Source of the DNA: Thermodesulfobacteriota bacterium
GTDB taxonomy: Bacteria; Desulfobacterota; Desulfobacteria; Desulfobacterales; RPRI01
Length of the DNA stretch: 7,261 nucleotides
Assembly (NCBI GenBank): GCA_030836965.1
Contig: JAUPLM010000381.1
Span: 1 to 7,261, forward strand
Direction of reading: 5' to 3'
Shown: positions 1 to 5,105 of the stretch, piece by piece
Position numbering within the stretch: position 1 is the stretch's first letter
Layout: each line of letters opens with the position of its first letter
The notes under the pieces: generated by a model
Databases searched by the model: none
The model's input: the letters and a program-made list of their open reading frames with translations, nothing else
What the model was told of the DNA's origin: nothing
Made by a program: the position numbers and the translations under genes

Positions 1-398
1 AAATCAACCGCTTTTTCATCGCAGAAGCGGACGCACTGAGGTTCCCCGCCGCACAGGTCGCATTTAAATACCTTTTTGTCGACCTGGTTGTAATTCATCG
101 CGCCGAACGGACAGACGCTCACGCAGGAACGGCAGCCTATGCACAGGGTGTGGTCTATGGTCAGAAAACCATAATCCTCATCACGCGATATGGCTCCTAC
201 CGGGCAGACATTTTTGCATGGCGCATCTTCACACTGCTGGCAGATCATAGGCACGTACTGGCCTTCCTCTTCCCATTTGACAATTTTGATCCTGCTTCTG
301 GCGGGGTTGGATATCCCGTCATGCTTTACGGAACAGACCAGTTCGCACAGACGGCAACCGGTGCACTTCTGATAATTGACAGTCAGAACTTTCTCCAT
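1..398 (-). CDS. Four-cluster [4Fe-4S] electron-transfer protein, partner of AOR (3' end outside window)
   Basis: This is the electron-carrier subunit of the HycB/CooF/DmsB-like ferredoxin family, expected in the cytoplasm, taking electrons from the AOR encoded just upstream. About 132 residues are visible and the frame is open at the window edge. Sixteen cysteines form the four expected groups: C12/15/18/22, C53/56/61/65, C86/89/92/96 and C113/116/122/126. The first group is C-x2-C-x2-C-x3-C. The second and fourth have the wider third gap typical of this family. The ATG is preceded by a GAGAGGGA ribosome-binding site. The gene begins 20 bp after the AOR stop, so the two are surely co-transcribed. 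It is strikingly similar along its length to the protein starting at 3014 (shared ARSRI, DAPCK, FKCDLC and PQCV segments). By family analogy it resembles the Fe-S subunit of bacterial multi-subunit AORs. A flavin subunit might follow outside the window, but this cannot be seen. Confidence 0.93.
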   Translation of the reverse strand, partial: MEKVLTVNYQKCTGCRLCELVCSVKHDGISNPARSRIKIVKWEEEGQYVPMICQQCEDAPCKNVCPVGAISRDEDYGFLTIDHTLCIGCRSCVSVCPFGAMNYNQVDKKVFKCDLCGGEPQCVRFCDEKAVD

Positions 399-418
399 TT
401 TATTTCCCTCTCTGATAG

Positions 419-2359
419 CTATAATAGGTGTGATGGTTCATGGTCAAGGCCGAGCCGCTGCAAGGTTCCGGGTGCAGGCACTCCCTGCTTGTCCCAACCG
501 CAGTGGTTATAGAATTCATCCACCATTTTTTTGAATTTTTGGCGATCTATCGTCCGTCCTACAACATCGGGAGCTCCGCGCTTTGTCGGTTCGTCAAAAT
601 AGCGGTGATTGAGCATATCTCCTTTTTTCAGATCATTTCGCGTCAATCCCTCTCTCAAATTGAATAACCGTTCAAGATTGTTGCACCGTTCGGCAATTTC
701 CCAAAGCTCTACAGGCGTAAATTCAAGGCCTGTGTTGTAATAGATCACCTTCGGCCAGTCCTCAAAATTGGGGAGGGTTGCGCCCAGAAATACTGTGTGG
801 TATTTGCATATTCCAAGGCAATCAACGGCCATGTAACAGTTTTGATGCCAGAAGACCTGCCAGGGTTTGCCTTCATAGTCGGTATGTTCGGAGCTCAGCG
901 GGCCATCGTAGGGAACCGGGCTGCTGTATATCTTTCGCATAACCTTTTCGGGCAGATGGTACAGGTCTATCGCAGGCCTGCTGCGAAGATGGTCGGACCC
1001 GCGCGAGGCCGTGGCGATGTTAAGGGCCAGGCCAGGCGTGCCCCGTTCATCTGAATGCAGATTGTTCATGCCTTTCACCTGGATCAGGTAGTCAAAAGAA
1101 TTCTTCCCGATTTTCTCGGACGCGGGGATGCCCCCCTCGGCCAGAACATCTCCCAGCCAGCCTTTGCGAAGACAAATCCGATGGATCATTTCCAGCAGAG
1201 CTTCATCATTCCCGAATCGCAGATCAAGGCCGTCGGTCTCCTTGCTGGTGATTATTCCCAGTTCATAAAGCTCCATTGCCCATGCTATCATGCTTCCGAT
1301 TTCGAGGTTGTCGACGCCGTACTGGTTGACAAGATGATTTCCGGTTAAGACCGTCACGGCGCTTCTGCAGTCCGGCTCGGCACCGAACGCACCCTGGGAG
1401 GTGTACTCCGGTCCCTCATCGTATTTCCCGGCATAGGGGCCTGATGGGATTTTGTACTGGGCGCGGCAGTGAACCTGGCATCCGAAACACCCCGTCATGT
1501 GATGCGGGCCGATGGTTTCAGTGGCAATTTCATCGAGTCTTTCAGGTTCTATATCGTCAGCGTACTCCATCTGGTTGTATTGAAAGTTGCGGTTACGCAA
1601 CCCGCCCCAGGAATTTGTAGCCCCCCAAATAAAAGGAGTGCCGAGAGAACCCTGGGTCCTGTTGACTTTAGCGCCGGTAATGCCGTCGATAAACCGCTTG
1701 TTATGTTCCAGGGCTTCTACGGGATGAGCGATCCTGATGTCCATGGTTCCCCGGACAGCCACGGCTTTAAGGTTTTTCGACCCCATTACCGCGCCCATGC
1801 CGGTACGCCCCGCGGCGTTCTTGATGCCGGTCATAACATTGGCATACCGGACCAGTTTCTCGCCGGCCTGGCCTATAACGGCGCTTTTGATATCCTCGTC
1901 ACCGAGTTCTTCGCGAATCGCCCATTGGGTTTCAGTGGTTGATTTGCCCCACAGATGGGCCGCGTCGCGTATTTCTATCTTACCGTTGTGAATCCAGATG
2001 TAGACCGGTTTTTTGGCCTTGCCCTTTATAACCAGATGGTGAAAGCCGGCCCATGCCATCTCCGGGGCAAAAAATCCTCCCATGTTGGCGCTGCCCAGCA
2101 AACCGGTAAGAGGCGATTTGGCCATGATGTGAGTTCGGGCTGTGGCTGACGCGCAGGTCGCGGTCAGCAATCCGCCGCTTATCATAAGCGGATTATCAGG
2201 TCCGAGCGGGTCGCATCCCTGCGGCGCGTGATTATAAAGAAGATATGCGTCCAGTCCGCGGCCGCCGAGAAATTTTTTTCTGATTTCGACGGGGATCGGG
2301 CTGGTTTCGATTTTACCCGTAGATAGGTTAATATATGCAATTTTTCTGTCCAAAGCCAT
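419..2359 (-). CDS. aor: Aldehyde ferredoxin oxidoreductase family protein (tungstopterin enzyme)
   Basis: A complete 646-residue member of the AOR family, which uses a bis-pterin tungsten centre and one [4Fe-4S] cluster to oxidise aldehydes to acids with ferredoxin, or the reverse. The N-terminal AOR domain (about 1-205) opens with the typical YINLSTGKIE strand and has GGRGLDAY (32-39), the MGGFFAPE loop (93-100) and the GxGAVMGSKNLKAV segment (188-200). Cluster ligands are C291, C294, C298 (CFGCQVHC) and C518 in DCLGICKY. The pterin-side motif NQYGVD is at 345-350. Residues matching the catalytic Glu and His of Pyrococcus AOR are in GPEYT (E318) and GSDH (H457). The C-terminus GTLQRLGL is also family-typical. 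I chose the internal ATG at 2359, not an upstream one, because AAAGGAGGGAG sits right before it and homology begins there. The start lies 1 bp after the upstream stop, implying translational coupling. The substrate cannot be told: aliphatic or aromatic aldehyde, or a BamB-like role, remain possible. Confidence 0.95.
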   Translation of the reverse strand: MALDRKIAYINLSTGKIETSPIPVEIRKKFLGGRGLDAYLLYNHAPQGCDPLGPDNPLMISGGLLTATCASATARTHIMAKSPLTGLLGSANMGGFFAPEMAWAGFHHLVIKGKAKKPVYIWIHNGKIEIRDAAHLWGKSTTETQWAIREELGDEDIKSAVIGQAGEKLVRYANVMTGIKNAAGRTGMGAVMGSKNLKAVAVRGTMDIRIAHPVEALEHNKRFIDGITGAKVNRTQGSLGTPFIWGATNSWGGLRNRNFQYNQMEYADDIEPERLDEIATETIGPHHMTGCFGCQVHCRAQYKIPSGPYAGKYDEGPEYTSQGAFGAEPDCRSAVTVLTGNHLVNQYGVDNLEIGSMIAWAMELYELGIITSKETDGLDLRFGNDEALLEMIHRICLRKGWLGDVLAEGGIPASEKIGKNSFDYLIQVKGMNNLHSDERGTPGLALNIATASRGSDHLRSRPAIDLYHLPEKVMRKIYSSPVPYDGPLSSEHTDYEGKPWQVFWHQNCYMAVDCLGICKYHTVFLGATLPNFEDWPKVIYYNTGLEFTPVELWEIAERCNNLERLFNLREGLTRNDLKKGDMLNHRYFDEPTKRGAPDVVGRTIDRQKFKKMVDEFYNHCGWDKQGVPAPGTLQRLGLDHEPSHLL

Positions 2360-2360
2360 C

Positions 2361-2654
2361 TTATACTCCCTCCTTTGCCTTTGATTTGCCGGCCGGTGTT
2401 TCAAGTTTTCTCTTCAGCGCTTCGGCCGCGATTTTCCGGTTGACTTCCCAAACAGGTCCGCGGATTCGCGGCAGATCGGGTCTGACCCAGAATATGCGGA
2501 ATTCCATTCCGCAGGTTGCGCACTTGATGTGATCGGCGCCCGGTGACGGCTCAAGTCTCTCCATGCAACTTGGATTGTGGCACCTGACCTTGCCGAAGGT
2601 TCTGGTTTCGCGCAGTGTTTCGGACGCTGAAAGCTTTTCTGTTTCGTTAGCCAT
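2361..2654 (-). CDS. Small zinc-ribbon protein, first gene of the AOR operon
   Basis: A 97-residue protein I do not recognise as a named family. It shows a four-cysteine metal site: C25-x4-C30 (CHNPSC) and C45-x2-C48 (CATC, followed by GMEF), the pattern of a zinc ribbon. The N-terminus (1-22) is polar and probably helical. After the ribbon comes a short aromatic/proline-rich stretch (IFWVRPDLPRIRGPVW, about 54-69) and a basic helical C-terminus. The start is the ATG at 2654, supported by AGAAGGAG at good spacing. An upstream in-frame ATG at 2678 lacks such a site. The stop is 1 bp from the AOR start and the AOR ribosome-binding site lies inside this gene's last codons, so expression is tightly coupled. 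Position and coupling suggest an accessory role to the AOR (folding, cofactor handling or DNA/RNA binding). That is inference only. Confidence 0.85.
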   Translation of the reverse strand: MANETEKLSASETLRETRTFGKVRCHNPSCMERLEPSPGADHIKCATCGMEFRIFWVRPDLPRIRGPVWEVNRKIAAEALKRKLETPAGKSKAKEGV

Positions 2655-2706
2655 GACAAGCTCCTTCTTATTGATCATGAAAATTTTAGTAAGTTTTAGA
2701 ACAAAA

Positions 2707-2722
2707 GTTCACTATCATGAAT
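2707..2722. promoter_or_regulatory. Candidate operator, left copy (AOR side)
   Basis: GTTCACTATCATGAAT is an imperfect dyad sharing the 9-mer GTTCACTAT and then TGAA at the same spacing with the right copy at 2870-2885. It lies about 18 bp downstream of the predicted minus-strand transcription start, where a bound repressor would block the AOR operon. The regulator is not encoded in the window. The dyad type (GTTCA-N6-TGAAC) suits a dimeric helix-turn-helix repressor, but the family cannot be assigned. Confidence 0.5.
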
Positions 2723-2746
2723 TTTTATATTTGACATATTGGGTTA

Positions 2747-2774
2747 TTTTTAGCATATAAAAATAAAAAGTCAA
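2747..2774 (-). promoter_or_regulatory. Candidate sigma-70 promoter of the AOR operon
   Basis: Read on the minus strand: -35 TTGACT (2774-2769), 16-bp spacer, -10 TAAAAA (2752-2747) in an AT-rich tract. The predicted start is near 2740, giving a leader of about 85 nt to the ATG at 2654. The -10 is imperfect, so the exact start is uncertain. Confidence 0.45.
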
Positions 2775-2825
2775 TGCCAATTTTAAATTTAATGCAATAA
2801 AAAGGCGGTATGGCCATTTTTCTGG

Positions 2826-2854
2826 TTGACAGGGCGGCTCTTATGATATAAATT
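2826..2854 (+). promoter_or_regulatory. Candidate sigma-70 promoter of the ferredoxin/MetV operon
   Basis: A perfect TTGACA (2826-2831) is followed by overlapping -10 options: TATAAA at 2847-2852 (15-bp spacer) or TAAATT at 2849-2854 (17-bp spacer). The predicted start is near 2860, so the leader is about 150 nt and the right dyad would lie about 10 bp downstream of the start. A weaker alternative begins at 2731. Confidence 0.5.
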
Positions 2855-2863
2855 TTATTCAAC

Positions 2864-2885
2864 ATAGTGGTTCACTATACTGAAC
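2864..2885. promoter_or_regulatory. Candidate operator, right copy (ferredoxin/MetV side)
   Basis: Two overlapping dyads are seen. GTTCA-N6-TGAAC (2870-2885) pairs at 14 of 16 positions and is the better copy of the left element. ATAGTG-GTT-CACTAT (2864-2878) is a perfect 6-bp inverted repeat overlapping it. Only the first is conserved at the left copy. The centres of the two GTTCACTAT elements are 163 bp apart, close enough for looping. Confidence 0.55.
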
Positions 2886-2977
2886 TTTTTCATTGGTTCT
2901 TATCTGTACGCTGACTGCGATACCGGCATGGCTGTTAACGCGGCGGTTTGCATTAAAAGATATCTATCCGGTGAGTT

Positions 2978-3011
2978 AACAGGATACGGCCGGAGATTAA
3001 ACAGGTTACGG
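2978..3011 (+). repeat. Short tandem repeat in the leader, period 22 bp
   Basis: AACAGGATACGG (2978-2989) recurs as AACAGGTTACGG (3000-3011), 11 of 12 identical, with partial similarity extending upstream. The second copy provides the only AGG near the ATG at 3014, so the repeat may bear on a weak ribosome-binding site. It could also be chance. Confidence 0.4.
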
Positions 3012-3013
3012 TT

Positions 3014-3607
3014 ATGACAATAAAAATTATCCCATCCGATAATGAGATCCCTTCCGGACGCGTGATCCCTGAAGAGATGGTTTTAAGATTAAAAAAAGGT
3101 GATCCGTCTGTTCTCATTTCCGACAGCGGCGATATTCAGGCAACCCCCAAAGTTCTAGCGGTTGATCCACGGAAATGCAACGGCTGCAGGCTCTGTGAAA
3201 TCGCCTGTTCCCTTTCCCATGAAGGTGAAGTCGATACGGCCAGGTCACGAATCCGTGTTCTCGAATGGAATTTGGAGGGAATTTATCTGCCTGTTTTATG
3301 CCAGCATTGCACCGATGCGCCCTGTAAGGCCGCGTGTCCGAAGGATGCCATATCCTGGCAGGATGACTGGGGAAGGGTCGTGATCGATTACGACCGATGC
3401 GTGTCATGTCAAATGTGCCTGGCGGCATGCCCATTCGGAGCTATTGGGTTTGACAAGGCCCGTGAAGTAGTTTTTAAATGCGATTTGTGCAACGGCCGGC
3501 CCCAGTGCGTGAACTTTTGCGAACCCGGAGCGCTGACCTTCACATATGCCGACCGGGTACCTTATCCGAAGATTCGCCGGGCTGCCGGCATCGTAAAGAG
3601 GTACTAG
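3014..3607 (+). CDS. Four-cluster [4Fe-4S] electron-transfer protein, CooF/HycB-like, with N-terminal extension
   Basis: A 197-residue cytoplasmic electron carrier with sixteen cluster cysteines: C55/58/61/65, C96/99/104/108, C129/132/135/139 and C156/159/165/169. This gives four [4Fe-4S] clusters in the order and spacing of the HycB/CooF/DmsB family. It is a clear paralogue of the Fe-S protein at 1-398. It carries about 45 extra N-terminal residues without cysteines (MTIKIIPSDN...), which have no counterpart there. The start at 3014 has only a weak AGG-type ribosome-binding site. ATG 3077 (residue 22) is a possible alternative, leaving a shorter extension. No signal peptide or twin-arginine motif is seen. 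It is the first gene of a three-gene operon, 12 bp before the next start. It probably carries electrons between a catalytic partner (the divergent AOR, or an enzyme elsewhere) and the downstream ferredoxin or MetV-like protein. That partner assignment is inference. Confidence 0.92.
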   Translation: MTIKIIPSDNEIPSGRVIPEEMVLRLKKGDPSVLISDSGDIQATPKVLAVDPRKCNGCRLCEIACSLSHEGEVDTARSRIRVLEWNLEGIYLPVLCQHCTDAPCKAACPKDAISWQDDWGRVVIDYDRCVSCQMCLAACPFGAIGFDKAREVVFKCDLCNGRPQCVNFCEPGALTFTYADRVPYPKIRRAAGIVKRY

Positions 3608-3619
3608 AGGAGATACTAA

Positions 3620-4015
3620 ATGAGTTATTTCAAGGTAAACAGCAAATGCACCGGGTGCCTGGCCTGTTTACAGAATTGTCCGGCAAACGCGATTGAGGTC
3701 AAGGACTCAGGTGAAAAAAGAACACTGCTGCACAACATGGCCCGCTGCGCACGCTGCGGCAATTGCTGGCGCATATGTCCCGAGCAGGCCATTGAATTTC
3801 AGCACATGCTGACAAACCAGTGGGATGAAGTCGTTGTGATGACGCTTATTCACTGCCATGTATGCGGAGAACCCCTTTATACGGGAGCCTTCAGAGATAC
3901 TCTCGCGGGGAAAACCGGCATTTCGGGAACACCGTTGTGCTCCCGGCATAAAGAGGCCCTCGCACTGAAGGTCAACACCCATTTTGCCGGTCACAAAGCA
4001 GGCCAAACGAGGTAA
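3620..4015 (+). CDS. Two-[4Fe-4S] ferredoxin with C-terminal Cys/His metal site
   Basis: A 131-residue protein. The N-terminal half is a bacterial-type 2[4Fe-4S] ferredoxin with C10/13/16/20 (CTGCLACLQNCP) and C43/46/49/53 (CARCGNCWRICP), each followed by the usual proline. The C-terminal half adds C79-H-V-C82-G-E-P and C107-S-R-H110, which looks like a zinc or rubredoxin-like site. A similar CxxCG motif after paired clusters occurs in some hydrogenase-linked ferredoxin subunits of the HycF/NuoI type, but I cannot assign it to one. The ATG follows GAGGAG, which overlaps the upstream stop. The next start is 4 bp after its stop, so all three genes should be translated together. It probably passes electrons between the four-cluster protein upstream and the MetV-like protein downstream. 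Confidence 0.9.
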   Translation: MSYFKVNSKCTGCLACLQNCPANAIEVKDSGEKRTLLHNMARCARCGNCWRICPEQAIEFQHMLTNQWDEVVVMTLIHCHVCGEPLYTGAFRDTLAGKTGISGTPLCSRHKEALALKVNTHFAGHKAGQTR

Positions 4016-4019
4016 AGTT

Positions 4020-4706
4020 ATGATCGTCGGAGATATCAAACCAATAGAAGAGATCGTGGCTTCAATTTCCGGATATGAAAAAATTCTGGTTGTCGGTTGC
4101 GGAAGCTGCGTTTCCGTATGTCTTTCCGGCGGAGACCGCGAAGCGCAAATGCTTGCACAGGAGCTCAGACGCAAAACGCACTATGACAATTCTCCGCCTG
4201 CCGTTGAGGTGGACTGCATTCTAAGACAATGCGAACTGGATATCATCAAGGCCTATCACGAAGTCCCGGCCGGAACTGATGCCGTGCTTTCTCTGGCCTG
4301 CGGCGCCGGAGTCCAGACCATGGCCGAAGCCCTTGATCCACTTCCGGTTCTACCCGCGCTGAATACAACCTTTTTGGGAGCGTCATCTCAACCGGGAGTC
4401 TGGCGGGAAATGTGCCTGGGTTGCGGCAACTGTCTTTTAACTTACACCGGCGGCATATGCCCGATTGCCCGCTGTTCCAAGAGCCTGCTGCACGGACCGT
4501 GCGGAGGCACCAACGGCAGGAACTGCGAAGTAAGCCCTGATATTCCATGCGCATGGGTTCAGATAATTGAGCGGCTATCCAGGCAGAATAAACTTGATCT
4601 GCTCTCAGAAATAGAAGAGCCGAGAGACTGGAGGTCGGCAAACGCTGCCGGCCCGCGAACCCGTTCGCGAACCGGTATCGGCGGCAGCCCGGGGTCCTTG
4701 AGATGA
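4020..4706 (+). CDS. metV: MetV-like protein (methylene-tetrahydrofolate reductase C-terminal domain family), without MetF
   Basis: A 228-residue member of the family named for the C-terminal domain of methylene-tetrahydrofolate reductase. In acetogens, MetV binds MetF and is needed for its activity. Hallmarks are the cysteine-rich segment C132-L-G-C135-G-N-C138, TGGICP (143-148), RCSK (151-154) and GPCGG (159-163), plus C169 and C177. The N-terminal part has GCGSCVSVC (C27, C30, C34) and C66/C71, consistent with Fe-S or zinc ligands. I chose ATG 4020 with GAGGT just upstream. An in-frame TTG at 3984 would overlap the ferredoxin gene. No metF, hdrA or mvhD lies beside it here, so its flavin partner is unknown. 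The last 25 or so residues (SANAAGPRTRSRTGIGGSPG...) are Gly/Arg/Ser-rich, unlike the rest, and are encoded by a nested palindrome. They may be a late addition to the frame. Confidence 0.85.
   Translation: MIVGDIKPIEEIVASISGYEKILVVGCGSCVSVCLSGGDREAQMLAQELRRKTHYDNSPPAVEVDCILRQCELDIIKAYHEVPAGTDAVLSLACGAGVQTMAEALDPLPVLPALNTTFLGASSQPGVWREMCLGCGNCLLTYTGGICPIARCSKSLLHGPCGGTNGRNCEVSPDIPCAWVQIIERLSRQNKLDLLSEIEEPRDWRSANAAGPRTRSRTGIGGSPGSLR
4644..4688. repeat. Nested palindrome inside the 3' end of the metV-like gene
   Basis: Outer arms GCTGCCG (4644-4650) and CGGCAGC (4682-4688) enclose an inner perfect hairpin CGCGAAC-CC-GTTCGCG (4654-4669), and ACCGGT (4671-4676) is itself palindromic. In RNA this would be a stable GC-rich structure. 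There is no T-run after it, so it is not a standard intrinsic terminator. It codes for the unusual C-terminal tail of the protein. It could be a REP-like intergenic element that has been read into, or a stability or attenuation structure. Confidence 0.6.
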
Positions 4707-4752
4707 AAAAAAAGTTGTTATTATAGCCACCTGTTCTGAAGATGAAACGTGA
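4703..4752 (+). pseudogene. Possible remnant of a fourth operon gene (start only)
   Basis: An ATG overlaps the metV stop as ATGA, a classic coupling arrangement, but in frame it gives only MKKKLLL and a TAG. The eight-A run after the ATG is the likely culprit. With one more A the frame would read MKKKVVIIATCSEDET before a TGA at 4750-4752. This looks like the hydrophobic beta-strand start of a cytoplasmic protein. Both frames then close, and nothing protein-like follows. It may be a decayed gene start or a chance ATGA. I do not recognise the product. Confidence 0.22.
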
Positions 4753-4860
4753 CGGATTCCGACATACATGACCCTGTTTGCATGGCTTTACAATAAGGCC
4801 GACAAGATAAGCCCCGCCTTCTTGATATTCTAACCCTTCTGATATATGCCCTTCGCAGAT

Positions 4861-4877
4861 CCGCTGAGCGCGGTTTT
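4861..4877 (+). terminator. Weak candidate intrinsic terminator
   Basis: CCGC (4861-4864), loop TGAGC, GCGG (4870-4873), then TTTT. The stem is only 4 bp, though all GC, so termination efficiency would be low. It lies about 155 bp after the metV stop and before the next promoter, a sensible place to end that transcript. Confidence 0.28.
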
Positions 4878-4880
4878 CCA

Positions 4881-4903
4881 TTGCATGTAGGATCTGCATG
4901 CAA
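4881..4903. repeat. Inverted repeat upstream of the binding-protein promoter
   Basis: TTGCATGTA (4881-4889) and TGCATGCAA (4895-4903) form an inverted repeat with one mismatch around a 5-nt centre. It ends 8 bp before the -35 element, the usual place for an activator site. No regulator can be named. Confidence 0.4.
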
Positions 4904-4910
4904 AGATAGT

Positions 4911-4939
4911 TTGATAAATATTGCCTGACCTGATATAAA
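4911..4939 (+). promoter_or_regulatory. Sigma-70 promoter of the binding-protein/sensor operon
   Basis: -35 TTGATA (4911-4916), 17-bp spacer, -10 TATAAA (4934-4939) preceded by TG at the extended -10 position (4931-4932). The predicted start is near 4946, leaving a leader of about 160 nt before the ATG at 5106. This is the best promoter match in the window. Confidence 0.6.
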
Positions 4940-4997
4940 TTGCCCCGATATTGATTTCAAAGATATATACCGGTTAATCACAAACGAGCGGTTTTAT

Positions 4998-5019
4998 TGT
5001 GTGTGATATATCAAGCACA
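4998..5019. promoter_or_regulatory. Leader dyad, candidate operator
   Basis: TGTG-N2-TGATATATCA-N2-CACA is a 22-bp dyad with a perfect 10-bp core (5004-5013). It lies about 50 bp downstream of the predicted transcription start, so it would fit a repressor site. The AT-rich core makes a strong RNA hairpin unlikely. It is not a good match to the FNR pattern (core spacing too short) or to CRP (right half-site absent). Confidence 0.4.
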
Positions 5020-5105
5020 GCATTTCTTTTCTTTTTTATCCGGCAATAAGGATAACTTCCTTTGATCATTCGGCATAAACCACTGTTTAACAAAAGGAGA
5101 AACAA

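Larger units (their letters stand above)
2655..3013. other. Divergent intergenic control region between the AOR and ferredoxin/MetV operons
   Basis: A 359-bp stretch without a supported gene, AT-rich compared with its flanks. It contains the promoters and paired dyads listed separately. It also has a second possible plus-strand promoter (TTGACA at 2731-2736 with ATATAA at 2755-2760, 18-bp spacing), an 8-bp direct repeat ATCATGAA (2674 and 2714), and a small palindrome GAAC-AAAA-GTTC (2699-2710) touching the left dyad. About 128 bp of leader lies between the right dyad and the ATG at 3014. I see no riboswitch or small ORF that I can name there. Confidence 0.75.
4707..5105. other. Non-coding stretch between the metV operon and the binding-protein gene
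   Basis: About 399 bp, AT-rich in its right half, with no ORF I can support on either strand. A minus-strand frame across 4721-4981 starts with GTG, lacks a ribosome-binding site and has an arginine-rich, non-family sequence. The stretch holds a possible gene remnant, a weak terminator, an inverted repeat, a promoter and a leader dyad, all listed separately. No tRNA or known riboswitch was recognised. Confidence 0.7.

Noticed and set aside
1469..1942. 157-codon open frame on the plus strand
   Set aside because: Lies wholly within the AOR gene on the other strand, has no ribosome-binding site and no recognisable protein features.
419..2359. Identification of the AOR as BamB of the class II benzoyl-CoA reductase complex
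   Set aside because: BamB is in the same family and also has an Fe-S partner, but no other bam gene is in view, and residues matching the Glu and His of true aldehyde oxidoreductases are present (E318, H457). The general AOR call is the safe one.
4768..4833. Small plus-strand ORF of 21 codons (MTLFAWLYNKAD...)
   Set aside because: No ribosome-binding site upstream and too short to judge. Likely chance.
4246..4899. 217-codon open frame on the minus strand
   Set aside because: Mostly antisense to the metV-like gene, arginine-rich with no motif. Explained by the reverse reading of a real gene.
4721..4981. 86-codon open frame on the minus strand in the non-coding stretch
   Set aside because: GTG start without a ribosome-binding site, basic low-information sequence, and it runs across a good plus-strand promoter.
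4998..5019. Reading the leader dyad as a CRP or FNR site
   Set aside because: FNR needs TTGAT-N4-ATCAA and the spacing here is 2. CRP needs TGTGA-N6-TCACA and the right half-site does not fit.
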